Assembly (NCBI RefSeq): GCF_020735465.1
Contig: NZ_CP085935.1
Coordinates: 372,001-436,000, forward strand
Direction: 5' to 3'
DNA: 64,000 bases
DNA from: Collinsella stercoris DSM 13279
GTDB lineage: Bacteria > Actinomycetota > Coriobacteriia > Coriobacteriales > Coriobacteriaceae
The notes under the pieces were generated by a model, which saw only the letters and a program-made list of their open reading frames with translations, was not told the DNA's origin and ran no database searches. Position 1 is the first letter of the stretch, and each line of letters opens with the position of its first letter. Below are positions 1 to 8,561 of this stretch, piece by piece. Both the position numbers and the translations under genes were made by a program.

Positions 1-1
1 G

Positions 2-745
2 GGGAAGTGGCGCGTGCTCGGCCCGGTGGCGTATTGCGTTGTGAGTTCGTTTGTTCCCGAGGGGCTATTTCTGCTTTCCGCCGTTGTGTACGAGTTGCTC
101 CAATTCGCGCGGGAGCCGCTGCCGTGGCGCGCGGCGCCGATTGCTTTGCTATTGCCCGCCGCGCGCATGGTGGTCGCGCCGTGTGTTTCTGGGACGGAGC
201 TTGCGTGCGTGGGCGCTCTGTCTGCGTTGGCGGGGCTGTTGTCCTGGCGGACGAGCATGCTGCTTGCCCAGCGCGACTTGCGGCATCGGACCCGGGACGA
301 GTTTCGCGCGCACGAGCTGTTCGGCGCGGGGGAGCGGGGCGCCTCTGCGGTTGCGACTGGTTGCGTGATGTCCGAGGGCGCCGACGCGGGTGCCGGTGCG
401 GGCTCGCCGTCTGGGCGGGTCGGAGCTGGCGCGGTGCTTGCCGCGGACGCGTCGACCGGTACGGATGCGGTGTCAGGTCGTGTCGATGCGTGCCCGGGTG
501 CAGATGCGGGTCTCGCTGCGCATTCGCCCGAAGGCCGCTGCCGTTCTACGTTTTCCGAGTTGACCGATCGCGAGTACGAGGTGGTTCGTCTGGTCGCCGA
601 GGGCCTGGACAACCACGAGATTTCCGCCGCTGCGTTCATCAGCGAGGGCACGGTGCGCAATCGGATCAGCTCCGTTCTGCAAAAGACCGGGTACAAAAAT
701 CGGACCCAGCTCGCCGTCGCCTGGTGGCAAGCCCGTGCGCGCTAA
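2..745 (+). CDS. LuxR-type HTH regulator, 5' end outside window
   Basis: The frame is open to the left edge, so the N-terminus is missing; a GTG at 14 is the first possible internal start. The visible part begins with hydrophobic stretches that look like the last membrane segments of a sensor. A low-complexity Ala/Gly/Asp linker follows, then a C-terminal LuxR/GerE helix-turn-helix (about the last 65 residues, with LTDREYEVVRLVAEG and the recognition-helix region SEGTVRNRISSVLQK). Membrane-anchored LuxR proteins of this layout are common in Coriobacteriia and are thought to be one-component regulators. The target is unknown. The stop codon abuts an inverted-repeat element that starts at 745. 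Family assignment is firm from the HTH; the sensor role is inferred. Confidence 0.75.
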   Translation, partial: GKWRVLGPVAYCVVSSFVPEGLFLLSAVVYELLQFAREPLPWRAAPIALLLPAARMVVAPCVSGTELACVGALSALAGLLSWRTSMLLAQRDLRHRTRDEFRAHELFGAGERGASAVATGCVMSEGADAGAGAGSPSGRVGAGAVLAADASTGTDAVSGRVDACPGADAGLAAHSPEGRCRSTFSELTDREYEVVRLVAEGLDNHEISAAAFISEGTVRNRISSVLQKTGYKNRTQLAVAWWQARAR

Positions 746-936
746 CCCCAGATTGGGGACAGGCACTAATCTGAGGTGTGCGCCGCAGTCCCTGTGGGCA
801 CCTCAGATTGGGGGCCGTCTCAAATTGGGAGCCACTTTAGATTGGGGCAGGCGCCTTTGTGAGGTGACGATCCGGCGCGTTCTAGATTATCGTTCGGCTT
901 CAAACCTCAGATTAGTGCCTGCCCCCAATCTGGGGT
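745..936. repeat. Palindromic intergenic element with 33-bp inverted ends
   Basis: The 33-bp ends at 745-777 and 904-936 are inverted copies of each other with one mismatch. Partial internal copies of the same motif (CCTCAGATTGGGG, AGATTGGGGCAGG) lie between them. The core wording (AGGCACTAATCTGAGGT) belongs to a family seen again at 2193, 4416, 16953 and 55740. It begins at the last base of the LuxR-type gene and ends 8 bases before the next ATG. It looks like a non-coding MITE- or REP-like element. Confidence 0.7.
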
Positions 937-944
937 CGGCGATA

Positions 945-1352
945 ATGGTGCATGACCCGTCGCCTCGCAGGTTGGAGGACGAATATGGCAGGCCTATAGT
1001 TTCGAGGCTCGAGCGCGACATGCGCATGGACATCGAGAGGTCGCGCTATAGCGAAATGGAGCTTGAGGGAATCCGTTGCATCCTGCAGCGCACGGTCGAT
1101 GCGCGTGGCAAGGCGGCACGGATCGCGGCGGCGGTGCTCGTCGCGTTTGACGCGTTTTACGTGTGGGCCGAGTTCTTCGCCAATCCCAATCACGTGATGG
1201 GCGCGTTCTCGTTCTCCATGACCGTGTTGGTGGTTCTTGAGGTGCTCATCTGGTGGTTCGTGTGGTTCATCCAGATTGGCTTGCTCAAACGTGACTTCAA
1301 TCGGGCCGTCGAACGCGGGTATCCGCAGCTCTTCACATGCCGCCTACGGTGA
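945..1352 (+). CDS. Small two-TM membrane protein of unknown function
   Basis: 135 residues. The frame is open further upstream, but that stretch is the inverted-repeat element, so the ATG at 945 is preferred although its ribosome site is weak. The N-terminal half is charged and predicted cytoplasmic. Two hydrophobic helices follow (about residues 55-75 and 85-110), the second very rich in Val and Trp, then a short basic tail. No family is recognised. It stands alone between the inverted-repeat element and a 400-base gap. It could be a small sensor subunit or a decaying gene. Confidence 0.5.
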   Translation: MVHDPSPRRLEDEYGRPIVSRLERDMRMDIERSRYSEMELEGIRCILQRTVDARGKAARIAAAVLVAFDAFYVWAEFFANPNHVMGAFSFSMTVLVVLEVLIWWFVWFIQIGLLKRDFNRAVERGYPQLFTCRLR

Positions 1353-1750
1353 GGCGCGGTGAAGTTCGGAAGGCTCTCGCCTTCGTTTGGTATTTCGAGC
1401 GGGCCGTTTGCCGGCATATTTGCCGCTTTTCCGTTAAAGGGCTTGCAGACAGCCTGCTCGATGTTGTGCCATCGCGCTTTTCTGTTTGCACATGACCCGC
1501 TCGTCGCAATCCTGCTCGGAAAGCTTCGCAAAACCTCGACCATTCCTTGTTGTCGCGCCCCCGCAACGGTGCGTGGCGCATATGCAACGACATGTTGCGG
1601 AAATTGACGTGCCCAATTGGTGGTGTGCAACCGCAGGTGCGCGGATAGTTGATGCCGCGGGTCAGCTGGAGCCGGGACGAGCCGACCGCTCGGGCTCCGA
1701 TGCTGACGTGCCGCTATCATGGTTTCATAGCTACCAAGGAGGCATTTGTC
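1353..1750. other. Intergenic stretch without a recognisable gene
   Basis: About 400 bases with only short overlapping frames in several directions, none with a convincing ribosome site or known domain. The last bases hold the ribosome site (AAGGAGG at 1736-1742) of the following XRE gene. Confidence 0.5.
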
Positions 1751-2161
1751 ATGGACGACGCCATGGATGAGGCAACGAAGTTCGCGGATCGTCTGCTCGA
1801 TTTGCGCCGCAAGGCGGGATACTCGCAGGAGCAGCTCGCGGATCTGCTGGGCGTGTCCCGGCAGGCGATCTCGAAGTGGGAGGGCGCTCAGGGGCGCCCC
1901 GAGGTCGACAACGTGGTCAAGTTGTCGCAAATCTACCGAGTGAGCACCGATTTTATTCTCACGGGGTCCGCAAGCGTGCCCTCGGTATGCGAGGCGCCAT
2001 CTGCCCCCGCACCGCGCGAGCTGTCGCGCGAGTACCGCTTTGCCCTCAGCGCCCTCATGGTCATTGCGGGGACGGCGCTCGTGTTCGTATTGGTGGTCTC
2101 GATCTTGGCCATTCTTTCGATGGTACTTACCGGCGGCGCGGACATCCCGGGATGGAAATAG
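1751..2161 (+). CDS. XRE-family HTH regulator with C-terminal membrane helix
   Basis: 136 residues. The start is the ATG at 1751, nine bases after AAGGAGG. Residues about 10-65 form a Cro/C1-type helix-turn-helix (SQEQLADLLGVSRQAISKWE). A Pro/Ala/Ser linker follows, and the C-terminus is a single hydrophobic helix (about 100-125). This HTH-plus-TM layout is common in Firmicutes and Actinobacteria and places the DNA-binding domain at the membrane face. No partner gene lies beside it. The gene ends just before an inverted-repeat/hairpin element shared with a convergent operon. The signal and targets are unknown. Confidence 0.8.
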   Translation: MDDAMDEATKFADRLLDLRRKAGYSQEQLADLLGVSRQAISKWEGAQGRPEVDNVVKLSQIYRVSTDFILTGSASVPSVCEAPSAPAPRELSREYRFALSALMVIAGTALVFVLVVSILAILSMVLTGGADIPGWK

Positions 2162-2192
2162 CGGATGCGCGGTCGTTCGCATGGGGCGACGA

Positions 2193-2302
2193 ACCTCAAA
2201 TCAGGGACTGTCCCTATTTTGAGCAGGGGCGGCGTGAAGATGGGCGCCGCCCCTGCTCAACCTGGTGGGACCTCAGAAAAGTGCCTGTCCCTCATTTGAG
2301 GT
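2193..2302. repeat. Inverted-repeat element enclosing a bidirectional terminator hairpin
   Basis: Imperfect inverted 33-mers at about 2193-2225 and 2270-2302 (ACCTCAAAT..AGGGAC type) bracket a perfect 14-bp stem, 2221-2234 with 2245-2258 and a 10-base loop. It lies between the convergent ends of the XRE gene and the DUF4097 gene, so the hairpin probably terminates one or both. No long T-run follows, so Rho-independent termination is only a suggestion. Confidence 0.6.
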
Positions 2303-2303
2303 G

Positions 2304-3257
2304 TTAGCTGAACGCGATGTGGATGTCGCCGTTCTTGTTCTCGGCGCGCAGGGTGCGGGTGGCGTCGAAATTGCCGCGCGGGGCATCGACGTCGCCGTTG
2401 TCGCTGTAGGCGTCGATGCGGTAGTCGCCCTCGCTTCCGACACACGACAGGTCGATGTCGCCGTTGCTGCTCGAGAACGCGCCGCCGGCGAGAGCGAGGT
2501 CCTGCGCGAAGATCTCGCCGTTCTTGTTCTCGCAGGTCATCAGCTCGGACGCGGAGACGTCCGCCAAGATCACGTCGCCGTTCTTGTTGCCGACGTTCGC
2601 CACGCGCGCATCCACACCGCCGAGGGAGATCTCGCCGTTTTTGCTGGTGACGGTGAGCGCGTCCGCTTCGACGGCAGAAAGAAGGCTCTCGCCGTTCTTG
2701 TTGCGCGAAACGATCTCGCGTGCGGACACGTCGTTCAGCGTGGTGCTGCCGTTTCCGTTGGACAGGGACACGTTCGAGAGGCCGTGTAGCCTGTCGAGGA
2801 ACACTTCGCTCGAGGCGCTTTCGACTTCAATCGCGCCGGTAAACGACGCCGGCACGCGAATGACGGTGGTCGTATCGGATACGCCGCCCGCCTCGGCGGG
2901 GGAGAGGTCGAGCATGACGCCGTCCATGGGCGTGCTCTTCACGTCGACGGTCAGCGTGCCGTCCGCGTCGTCGACGCCAACGCGCTGCGCGTTGCCGGTC
3001 CAATACTCGAGTTCGATGGCGTTGCCGGATGCCTGCTCAAACCGCACGCCCTCGCAGTCAGATCGAACCACGATGCGGCTGTGCGGAGCCGTCGCCTCGC
3101 TATCGAGCTCGCGCACGGTTTGTTCCCAGTCGTAATCCACGGTGGACAGTCGGCTCAGGTCGAATCCCGCCGCGGCCCACGTGCCGCCTGCGAGGAGCGC
3201 GCCCGTGCCGATGAGCGCGGCGGCGGTGATGAGCACGACTTTTGGAGCCTTACGCAT
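2304..3257 (-). CDS. DUF4097 beta-repeat envelope protein
   Basis: 317 residues. The start is the ATG at 3257, overlapping the end of the upstream DUF1700 gene by eight bases; the longer open frame upstream is coincidental. An N-terminal signal anchor (about residues 8-30) is followed by a surface domain built of short repeated beta units. The tell-tale motif NKNG/SKNG/SNG recurs about every 17-18 residues in the last 150 residues, as in DUF4097 'adhesin-like' right-handed beta-helix proteins. It is the third gene of a padR-DUF1700-DUF4097 operon. This is a known envelope-stress arrangement whose exact function is not established. Confidence 0.85.
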   Translation of the reverse strand: MRKAPKVVLITAAALIGTGALLAGGTWAAAGFDLSRLSTVDYDWEQTVRELDSEATAPHSRIVVRSDCEGVRFEQASGNAIELEYWTGNAQRVGVDDADGTLTVDVKSTPMDGVMLDLSPAEAGGVSDTTTVIRVPASFTGAIEVESASSEVFLDRLHGLSNVSLSNGNGSTTLNDVSAREIVSRNKNGESLLSAVEADALTVTSKNGEISLGGVDARVANVGNKNGDVILADVSASELMTCENKNGEIFAQDLALAGGAFSSSNGDIDLSCVGSEGDYRIDAYSDNGDVDAPRGNFDATRTLRAENKNGDIHIAFS

Positions 3258-4053
3258 GATGAGCACCTTCTTCCGAGGTGAGGGAACCGTTGTTGGCGCG
3301 AGCGCTGACGCGTGGATCTGTCGGCGCGGTGCCAGCGTCCGGACGCGGGTCAACCGGGATGCGGTCGGAATCCAGCCGCGGATCAATCGGGGCATGGTCG
3401 GCATGGTCGCTTGGGCCAGCTGTTGCGCCGTCGTGGGGACGAGCGTCACGATGCGCAGGCTCTTGGCCGCTCACGCGCACAAAGAGGCTGGCGATCCAGC
3501 GCGCGAACGAGCGTGTGGCGCGGAAGAGCAGCCTGCTTGCCCAAAAGACGCCAAAGGAGGCGAGAAGGCCGATCCCGCTCGCGATGAGCGTGATGCCCAG
3601 GGCGAAGATTCCGGATGGGATGGAGCCCTCCATGCCGAGCGAGGCGAGTGAGACGAGCCCCGCGATGGGCATGAGCACCACGGCCGCGTCGGTCGCCCAC
3701 AGGGCGAGGATGACGGCCCATATCGCGACATACACGGCGAGCGCGGCCGCCGCAAGCGCGAGCGCGACGGGCACCCAGATGGGGGAGAACACGGCGAGCA
3801 GCACGATGTTGAGGGTGCGGCTGCCGGTGTTCGCGCGGGCGATGGCGCGCGGGATGGGCGGGGTCTCCGCGGCGATCTGCGCCGCGATCTCGTCGATCGA
3901 ACCCAGGTCTGCCACCGCCTCGGCCTCGGAAAGGCCGTCTTCCATGCGGTCGCTGATAGCCTCGTCGTAGAACGCGAGCGCCTGCTCGACTTCGGCGTGC
4001 GGCAGCTTGCCCAGCGCCCGTTCGAGTTTGGATAGGAATTCCTGCTTGGTCAT
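3250..4053 (-). CDS. DUF1700 (HAAS domain) membrane protein
   Basis: 267 residues. The N-terminal 70 residues match the HAAS/DUF1700 signature: a KQEFLSKLERALGKLP-type opening, then FYDEAISDRMEDGLSEAEA and a conserved LG motif. At least two or three hydrophobic segments follow (about residues 95-170) and a Pro/Asp-rich C-terminal tail. The gene overlaps the PadR stop by four bases and the DUF4097 start by eight, so translation is probably coupled. HAAS proteins normally sit between a PadR regulator and an envelope protein, as here. The molecular role is unknown; it may relay membrane state to the regulator. Confidence 0.88.
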   Translation of the reverse strand: MTKQEFLSKLERALGKLPHAEVEQALAFYDEAISDRMEDGLSEAEAVADLGSIDEIAAQIAAETPPIPRAIARANTGSRTLNIVLLAVFSPIWVPVALALAAAALAVYVAIWAVILALWATDAAVVLMPIAGLVSLASLGMEGSIPSGIFALGITLIASGIGLLASFGVFWASRLLFRATRSFARWIASLFVRVSGQEPAHRDARPHDGATAGPSDHADHAPIDPRLDSDRIPVDPRPDAGTAPTDPRVSARANNGSLTSEEGAHHA

Positions 4054-4364
4054 CGTTGCGCACCTCGCTTTACAAAGTTATAGATCGACATGATGTCCGC
4101 CTGCTCGGATAGGAACTCGGCGATGCGCTCCTCGCCGGTCGGCGTGAGCCGGTAATACTTTCGCAGCCGTCCGTTGTGCTCCACGGAGTAGGCGGTCAGG
4201 CACTCGGCCTTCTCGAGGCGCTTGAGTAGCGGGTAGAGCGTCGACTCGGTGAGGCCCAGGATGTCGGGCACGTCCTTGACGATCTGGTAGCCGTAGGAGT
4301 CCCGTCCCCGGAGCGACGCGAGCACGCATATCTCGAGGAAGCCGCGCTTCATCTGAGCATCCAT
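4050..4364 (-). CDS. PadR-family transcriptional regulator
   Basis: 104 residues, the usual length for subfamily-2 PadR proteins. A winged-helix domain covers nearly the whole chain (GFLEICVLASL, YGYQIVKDV, STLYPLLKRLEK, YYRLTPTGEERI). The start ATG at 4364 follows GGGAGGT. The gene is first in the padR-DUF1700-DUF4097 operon and overlaps the second gene by ATGA. An inverted repeat at 4383-4403 overlaps its likely promoter, pointing to autorepression, which is typical of PadR proteins. The inducer is unknown; envelope or antimicrobial stress is plausible by analogy. Confidence 0.92.
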   Translation of the reverse strand: MDAQMKRGFLEICVLASLRGRDSYGYQIVKDVPDILGLTESTLYPLLKRLEKAECLTAYSVEHNGRLRKYYRLTPTGEERIAEFLSEQADIMSIYNFVKRGAQR

Positions 4365-4382
4365 GATACCTCCCTTCGAACG

Positions 4383-4403
4383 ATACTATACTGCGCATAG
4401 TAT
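4383..4403 (-). promoter_or_regulatory. Candidate PadR operator over the padR promoter
   Basis: ATACTAT-N7-ATAGTAT is a perfect 7-bp inverted repeat 19 bases upstream of padR. On the minus strand it contains -10-like TATACT/TATAGT hexamers. The position suggests the operon's own repressor binds here. Confidence 0.6.
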
Positions 4404-4415
4404 AAGGCGTCAACT

Positions 4416-4596
4416 ACCTCAATTTAGGGACTGTCCCTAAATTGAGGTAGGGGGATACGGCGGAGGCCGCGCTCGGCTCCCTCGGGGGGGTGCCGAGCGC
4501 GGCCTCGTTCTGCGCGCTGTTGCGGTGTTCGCTGGCGTGATGGGTTATTTCTGTGGTGCCCGCACCTCAAATGAGTGCCTGTCCCCATATTGAGGC
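4416..4596. repeat. Inverted-repeat element with internal 15-bp hairpin
   Basis: A near-perfect self-palindromic 33-mer at 4416-4448 and a related inverted copy at 4564-4596 bracket a hairpin with a perfect 15-bp stem (4463-4477 with 4492-4506). This repeats the layout at 2193-2302. It sits between the 5' end of the padR operon and the 3' end of the DUF4179 gene, both on the minus strand, so the hairpin may terminate the sigma/DUF4179 operon. Confidence 0.65.
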
Positions 4597-4636
4597 GCGG
4601 CGGACGCCGTGGGTGTCCGCCGCGCGTTCGTGGCCG

Positions 4637-5839
4637 TTACTGGATGGGGACCGTCAGGTTGCCGACGGTGATGCTCTGAATGTCATCGAGCTCGTGGATC
4701 TGATCGAAGAACCAGGTCTTCTGCACGACGGTCTTGCCGTCTTGCGGCCATGAGCTGTAGCCGCTGCCAAGCTCCTGTACGGTGCCGTCCGTGAACGTCA
4801 CGGTGAGGTCGCCATGGCCGGCGCGACGCTCCGGGTTGGTTTCGAGTCCGCTCGGCTCCGAGGGTCCGTCGACGGCATCGACCGTGTAGGTGATGGTCGC
4901 GCCGAGCGGCGAGATCGCAAGCTCGTCAACGACGGCGTTGTTGCCGTTGACGGTGAACTGCTGCCCGCTGGGCAGGTCGACGGAGAGGTCCTTGTAGTCG
5001 ATCTTGAACGACATATCCCAGTTGCCCGTGGCGAGGGTCACGCGGGGGAGGTCCCGTTGCCCGTCCTCACTGGTAGGGATGTAGGCAAGTTCGGTGGCGC
5101 TGAAATGCAGCGTCTCGCCAACAAGGGCGGAATTCGATTCGCCGATGCTCATTAGTTCGACGTATTGGAGCGCATTGTCTGATGGATCGGCGTCAAAGGT
5201 GAAGCTTGTGCCTCCCATGCCCTTCATTCCGAGTCGCACTGCTGTTAGGGCATTAATGCTGCCGCCACCTTCGATTTTAAGATTGTATGAGTCGTTCTTA
5301 TTCACCGTCAGCTCATCAAACGCGGTCCCGTCGTCCTTCTCGACGGTGTAAATCACCGCGTAGGCGTGGCGCATGCCGATGATGGCGTCTGCCGTGATGG
5401 TGATGCCGTTGCTCGTGCAGCTGGCGCCGATCGGCCGGCCAATGCGATTGATGAGTTCGGTTTGGGCGGGGCCCGCGCCAAAAACGGAGGCGAGAGAGTC
5501 GGCGGCACGGGCGAGCGTTCCCGTGGCGTACGCGGCTCCTCCGCCAAGGGTCAGCATGGCCACGATGCCGAGCACGGCGGCGATGCGGGAGACCTTGCCC
5601 CGGCGCCGCGCAGTGCGAGTGGCATTCGCGGTGCGCCCGGGACGCGAGGCGCGGCGGGTCGAGCTGCGAGCGCCCATGGCGTCGTTCATCTCCAAGATCG
5701 CGGCGGGCCGAGCATCAGATGTGGGTGCTGATTCCGCCTCCTTGGCAAGGCGCTGTGCCATGCGGGATTTTTGCTCGGTGGAAAAAGAGAGCTTGTCGAG
5801 TTCCGATCGATACCCGGATGCGTCAAACGTCGAGCTCAT
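4637..5839 (-). CDS. DUF4179 protein, probable anti-sigma factor
   Basis: 400 residues. The start ATG at 5839 follows AAGGAG and overlaps the end of the sigma-factor gene by 17 bases. The N-terminal 90 residues are charged and predicted cytoplasmic, with a basic stretch (Arg-rich, about 70-90). One membrane helix (about 85-105) is followed by a large extracytoplasmic domain with beta-rich DUF4179-like sequence. In Gram-positive bacteria, genes of this type directly downstream of an ECF sigma gene encode membrane anti-sigma or sensor proteins. The coupling to the sigma gene supports that role. The anti-sigma activity is inferred. Confidence 0.78.
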   Translation of the reverse strand: MSSTFDASGYRSELDKLSFSTEQKSRMAQRLAKEAESAPTSDARPAAILEMNDAMGARSSTRRASRPGRTANATRTARRRGKVSRIAAVLGIVAMLTLGGGAAYATGTLARAADSLASVFGAGPAQTELINRIGRPIGASCTSNGITITADAIIGMRHAYAVIYTVEKDDGTAFDELTVNKNDSYNLKIEGGGSINALTAVRLGMKGMGGTSFTFDADPSDNALQYVELMSIGESNSALVGETLHFSATELAYIPTSEDGQRDLPRVTLATGNWDMSFKIDYKDLSVDLPSGQQFTVNGNNAVVDELAISPLGATITYTVDAVDGPSEPSGLETNPERRAGHGDLTVTFTDGTVQELGSGYSSWPQDGKTVVQKTWFFDQIHELDDIQSITVGNLTVPIQ

Positions 5840-6497
5840 GGTGAACTCCTTCCAGTATGGGGCGAAGTTTGGACCGTCCGCGGCTGAGTCGCGTCGCCAC
5901 GGCGGATTCGGATGCGTGCACCATCTCCGCGATCTGCTTGATGGAGTACCCCTCGTAGTAATGCAGGTAGATTGCCTCGCGGTATTCCAGGGGCAGCGCC
6001 ATGACGCTCTGCAGAACACGCGCGTCGCGCGCCTCGATCGCACGCTCCGATGCATGATGGGGCGCGGTGGGCTCGGGTATGTCGTCGAGCGCGATGGTGC
6101 TTCTGACCTCCTGGCGTCGCAGGAGGTCCTTCGCCGCGTTGATGGCGGTGCGCACGACCCAGGCCCGCTCGTGCTCCGCGGAGTCGAAGCCGTCGGCGTG
6201 GCGGAGGGTTTTGAGCAGGACGTCTTGGCAGATGTCCTCGGCGTCTTGCGTGCTGTGCAGGTAGGTGTAGCTCACCCGAAGTATGGTGTCCGCGTACGTC
6301 GCGACAAGCCGCTGAGCCTCTGCCTCGATCGCGTCTCGCCTCGCGTCGTACGACGTTTTTGCTCCGAGCCTGCTTTGCCCCGAGGCGCACGTTGCTGCCG
6401 TCTCGGCCGCGCTGCGCCTCGGACTGCTCTCCGCTGCGCCTGGCGCGTCTTGACCGCCGCGTGCCAAGCGCCATGCCGATGCAATCCAACCCGTCAT
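5823..6497 (-). CDS. ECF-type RNA polymerase sigma factor
   Basis: 224 residues. The start ATG at 6497 has GAGGTGAG upstream. An unusual N-terminal extension of about 45 Ala/Arg/Ser-rich residues precedes region 2 (ILRVSYTYLHSTQDAEDICQ then DVLLKTL). Region 4 is near the C-terminus (LPLEYREAIYLHYYEGYSI, then the HTH SESAVATRLSRGR). Both sigma-70 regions 2 and 4 are present with no region 3, which defines the ECF group. It is co-transcribed with the DUF4179 gene downstream, which probably holds it inactive at the membrane. A later start that removes the extension is possible. Confidence 0.9.
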   Translation of the reverse strand: MTGWIASAWRLARGGQDAPGAAESSPRRSAAETAATCASGQSRLGAKTSYDARRDAIEAEAQRLVATYADTILRVSYTYLHSTQDAEDICQDVLLKTLRHADGFDSAEHERAWVVRTAINAAKDLLRRQEVRSTIALDDIPEPTAPHHASERAIEARDARVLQSVMALPLEYREAIYLHYYEGYSIKQIAEMVHASESAVATRLSRGRSKLRPILEGVHHELDV

Positions 6498-6685
6498 GTC
6501 CTCACCTCGCTTTCTTTCGTGGACCGTGATGTGCGAGGGACCGGTTCTCGATATCTCCCTCTATCAACAATACGCATGAGGTCGCAAAAGTTGGCAAGGG
6601 GGATGGAGAGTTTTTGACGGGGGCGGATGTCCGCTCCAGGATGGCTGGGGTAGAATTGCCGCAACCGACGCAAGGAGATGGTCTT

Positions 6686-7591
6686 ATGAGCCATGCCCCC
6701 ACACCACCGGCCCCCGCACCTGAGCCCAATAGCCTGGGCAGCGTGCCTCCTGCGGGGGGCAAGCACTCCGCATATTGGGACATGGATGCGCAGGAGACGG
6801 CCGTCGCGTACCTCAAACGGCTCCGTGCGGTGAGGGTCCAGTCGATCGCGCTGATCATCGCGAACCTCGTGGCGACCATCTGGTTTGTCGAGGCGGGAAA
6901 TCTCCTGCTGTACGGCATCGGTCTTGCGCTCGTGTTCGTCATCGCGCTCGTGGCGCGCGTGCGCATGGGGATGCTGTTTATCAATCTTGGCGAGGTGGTC
7001 TCGCAGGATTGCGACCCGGTGCGCTATCGTGCGGTGCTCGACGTGCTGGCCGAGCGCGACCGTTTTGGCCGCTCCGTCAACACTATCGCCATTGAGCGCG
7101 CGTACTGCGACTACCTGGAGCTCGATAGCGCCGGGGCGCTGCGGCGCTTGGGAACCGTCACCTTTAAGCGCAAGGACAACCTCAGATGGTTTCGCGCCCT
7201 GCAGATCGAGTTTTTGAGTCGTGTCGATTTGGGCGACATCGAGGGCGCCCGCGACACGCTCGCCCGACTCTCTGCCTTTCGCCAGAACTTCAAAGCGGGC
7301 TCGCGCAATCGCACTTCCGCCGATATGCAGGTCGCGGACTACGCCGTCCTGGTTCGTCCGCCTGCCGAGCGCGATGCCGCGGACGCCGCTCGCATGCGCG
7401 AGCGCATGATGCTCGCCGATTGTCATCAGCAACGCGCCAACTGGCAGCTCTATCTGGCCGAGTACGAGCTTTTGCACGGTTCGCCCGAGGAGGCCGCGCG
7501 TCTCGCGAGCGACCCGACGCTCAACCCACTCACCCCGCGCATGGAGCGCCTGCACTCCGAGATCCTGGTGGGGCTGGAGGCGCGTCGATGA
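6686..7591 (+). CDS. Membrane protein with cytoplasmic helical-repeat domain
   Basis: 301 residues. The start ATG at 6686 follows AAGGAG; the frame upstream lacks a ribosome site. A Pro-rich N-terminus of about 35 residues is followed by two close membrane helices (about residues 50-90). A helical, Ala/Arg-rich C-terminal domain of about 190 residues follows, with spacing resembling tetratricopeptide repeats. No enzyme motif is visible. The stop overlaps the start of the next small membrane protein gene (ATGA), so the two products probably act together. Function unknown. Confidence 0.7.
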   Translation: MSHAPTPPAPAPEPNSLGSVPPAGGKHSAYWDMDAQETAVAYLKRLRAVRVQSIALIIANLVATIWFVEAGNLLLYGIGLALVFVIALVARVRMGMLFINLGEVVSQDCDPVRYRAVLDVLAERDRFGRSVNTIAIERAYCDYLELDSAGALRRLGTVTFKRKDNLRWFRALQIEFLSRVDLGDIEGARDTLARLSAFRQNFKAGSRNRTSADMQVADYAVLVRPPAERDAADAARMRERMMLADCHQQRANWQLYLAEYELLHGSPEEAARLASDPTLNPLTPRMERLHSEILVGLEARR

Positions 7592-7908
7592 CAAGGGACC
7601 TCATATGCGGCGGCTGTGGCCGCGCGATTCCCGTCAAGTTCGGCGTCATGCCGAGACGGTGCGCTTGCGGCGCGGAGTTCGAATGGGCGTCGATGGGCGG
7701 GGCGGGGAGGGCCGTCGCTGTCCTAGCGGCGCTCGTCCTTCTTATGTCGCCGCTCTTCATGCTCATATGGATGGCGAGATCGCTTCTGCAGGATTCGATC
7801 GCCCTGTACGTCGTTGCGCTCGTCATAGGCCTCTACTGGTTCCGCGTGTGCGAGACGCTGCTCGTGCGCTTCGGCCTGCTGCGCATGGAGGGCGTCGAGG
7901 TCAAGTAG
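7588..7908 (+). CDS. Small zinc-ribbon-like membrane protein
   Basis: 106 residues. It starts at the ATG that overlaps the preceding stop. The N-terminus carries a CGGC pair and a CACG pair about 17 residues apart, spaced like a zinc ribbon. Two hydrophobic helices follow (about 40-65 and 70-92) and a short tail. Translational coupling to the TPR-like membrane protein suggests a two-component membrane complex. No named family is recognised. Confidence 0.65.
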   Translation: MTRDLICGGCGRAIPVKFGVMPRRCACGAEFEWASMGGAGRAVAVLAALVLLMSPLFMLIWMARSLLQDSIALYVVALVIGLYWFRVCETLLVRFGLLRMEGVEVK

Positions 7909-7942
7909 ATGCGTGCCAGCCCCTCGCAACGCGGATGGCGCG

Positions 7943-8377
7943 TTAATAGCCCCAGCCGACGACTTCCCACGGCGCATGTTTCGAGGGCCTGGTGAGTATC
8001 CATTGCCAGTCTTCATAGCTGTCGTTTGGCGAGAATCCCTCGTCGGCGGCCTGCCAGTTGGTCGTGAATTCGGATAGCACGACGATGCGGTCTCCAGCGT
8101 CCTCCTGCTTGTGCTCAGGAGTTTCGTCCAGATATTGAGCTTCAATCTCATCGTCATAGCGGAGTTCTTTGAGCGTGCAGCCCTTGAACCCCGATGCGAA
8201 CTCCGATTCGATGGCGTCGAACGCGGCTTCGATGTCCTCTTTGGTGTAAAGGTCCGTGGCGTGTGCGATGCGCTTGGCTGATTGCACGTTCCCGCCAGAT
8301 GGGAGGAGGAGTGCCATGAGGATGCCGAGGGCGACAAGTGAGCTTGCCGCTGCGATAAGGACTTTCTTCCTGTTCAT
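7943..8377 (-). CDS. Small secreted or membrane-anchored protein
   Basis: 144 residues, ATG at 8377 preceded by AGGAGGG. An N-terminal signal anchor (KK then about 20 hydrophobic residues) is followed by an acidic soluble domain rich in Asp/Glu and Trp. There is no lipobox cysteine in the first 35 residues, so it is probably anchored or secreted rather than a lipoprotein. No known family is recognised. It is convergent with the zinc-ribbon gene. Confidence 0.6.
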   Translation of the reverse strand: MNRKKVLIAAASSLVALGILMALLLPSGGNVQSAKRIAHATDLYTKEDIEAAFDAIESEFASGFKGCTLKELRYDDEIEAQYLDETPEHKQEDAGDRIVVLSEFTTNWQAADEGFSPNDSYEDWQWILTRPSKHAPWEVVGWGY

Positions 8378-8561
8378 GCGCCCTCCTGTGAGCGATGGTT
8401 CGAAAGATTGGGCGTCGAACCCAGCTGCACCTAGTGGTTAGATTATAGTGGGGCGAGGAGGTTAGTTCGCGCTGATGATTGTGCGGACTCGTGCGGGGTT
8501 TAATCCGCGGGGCTTTTGGATGCACGCGATTGAATCAAGTTGAATACAGGAGGCCCAGCGT

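Noticed and set aside
735..944. Upstream extension of the small membrane protein at 945
   Set aside because: It would translate the inverted-repeat element; no family signal and no ribosome site.
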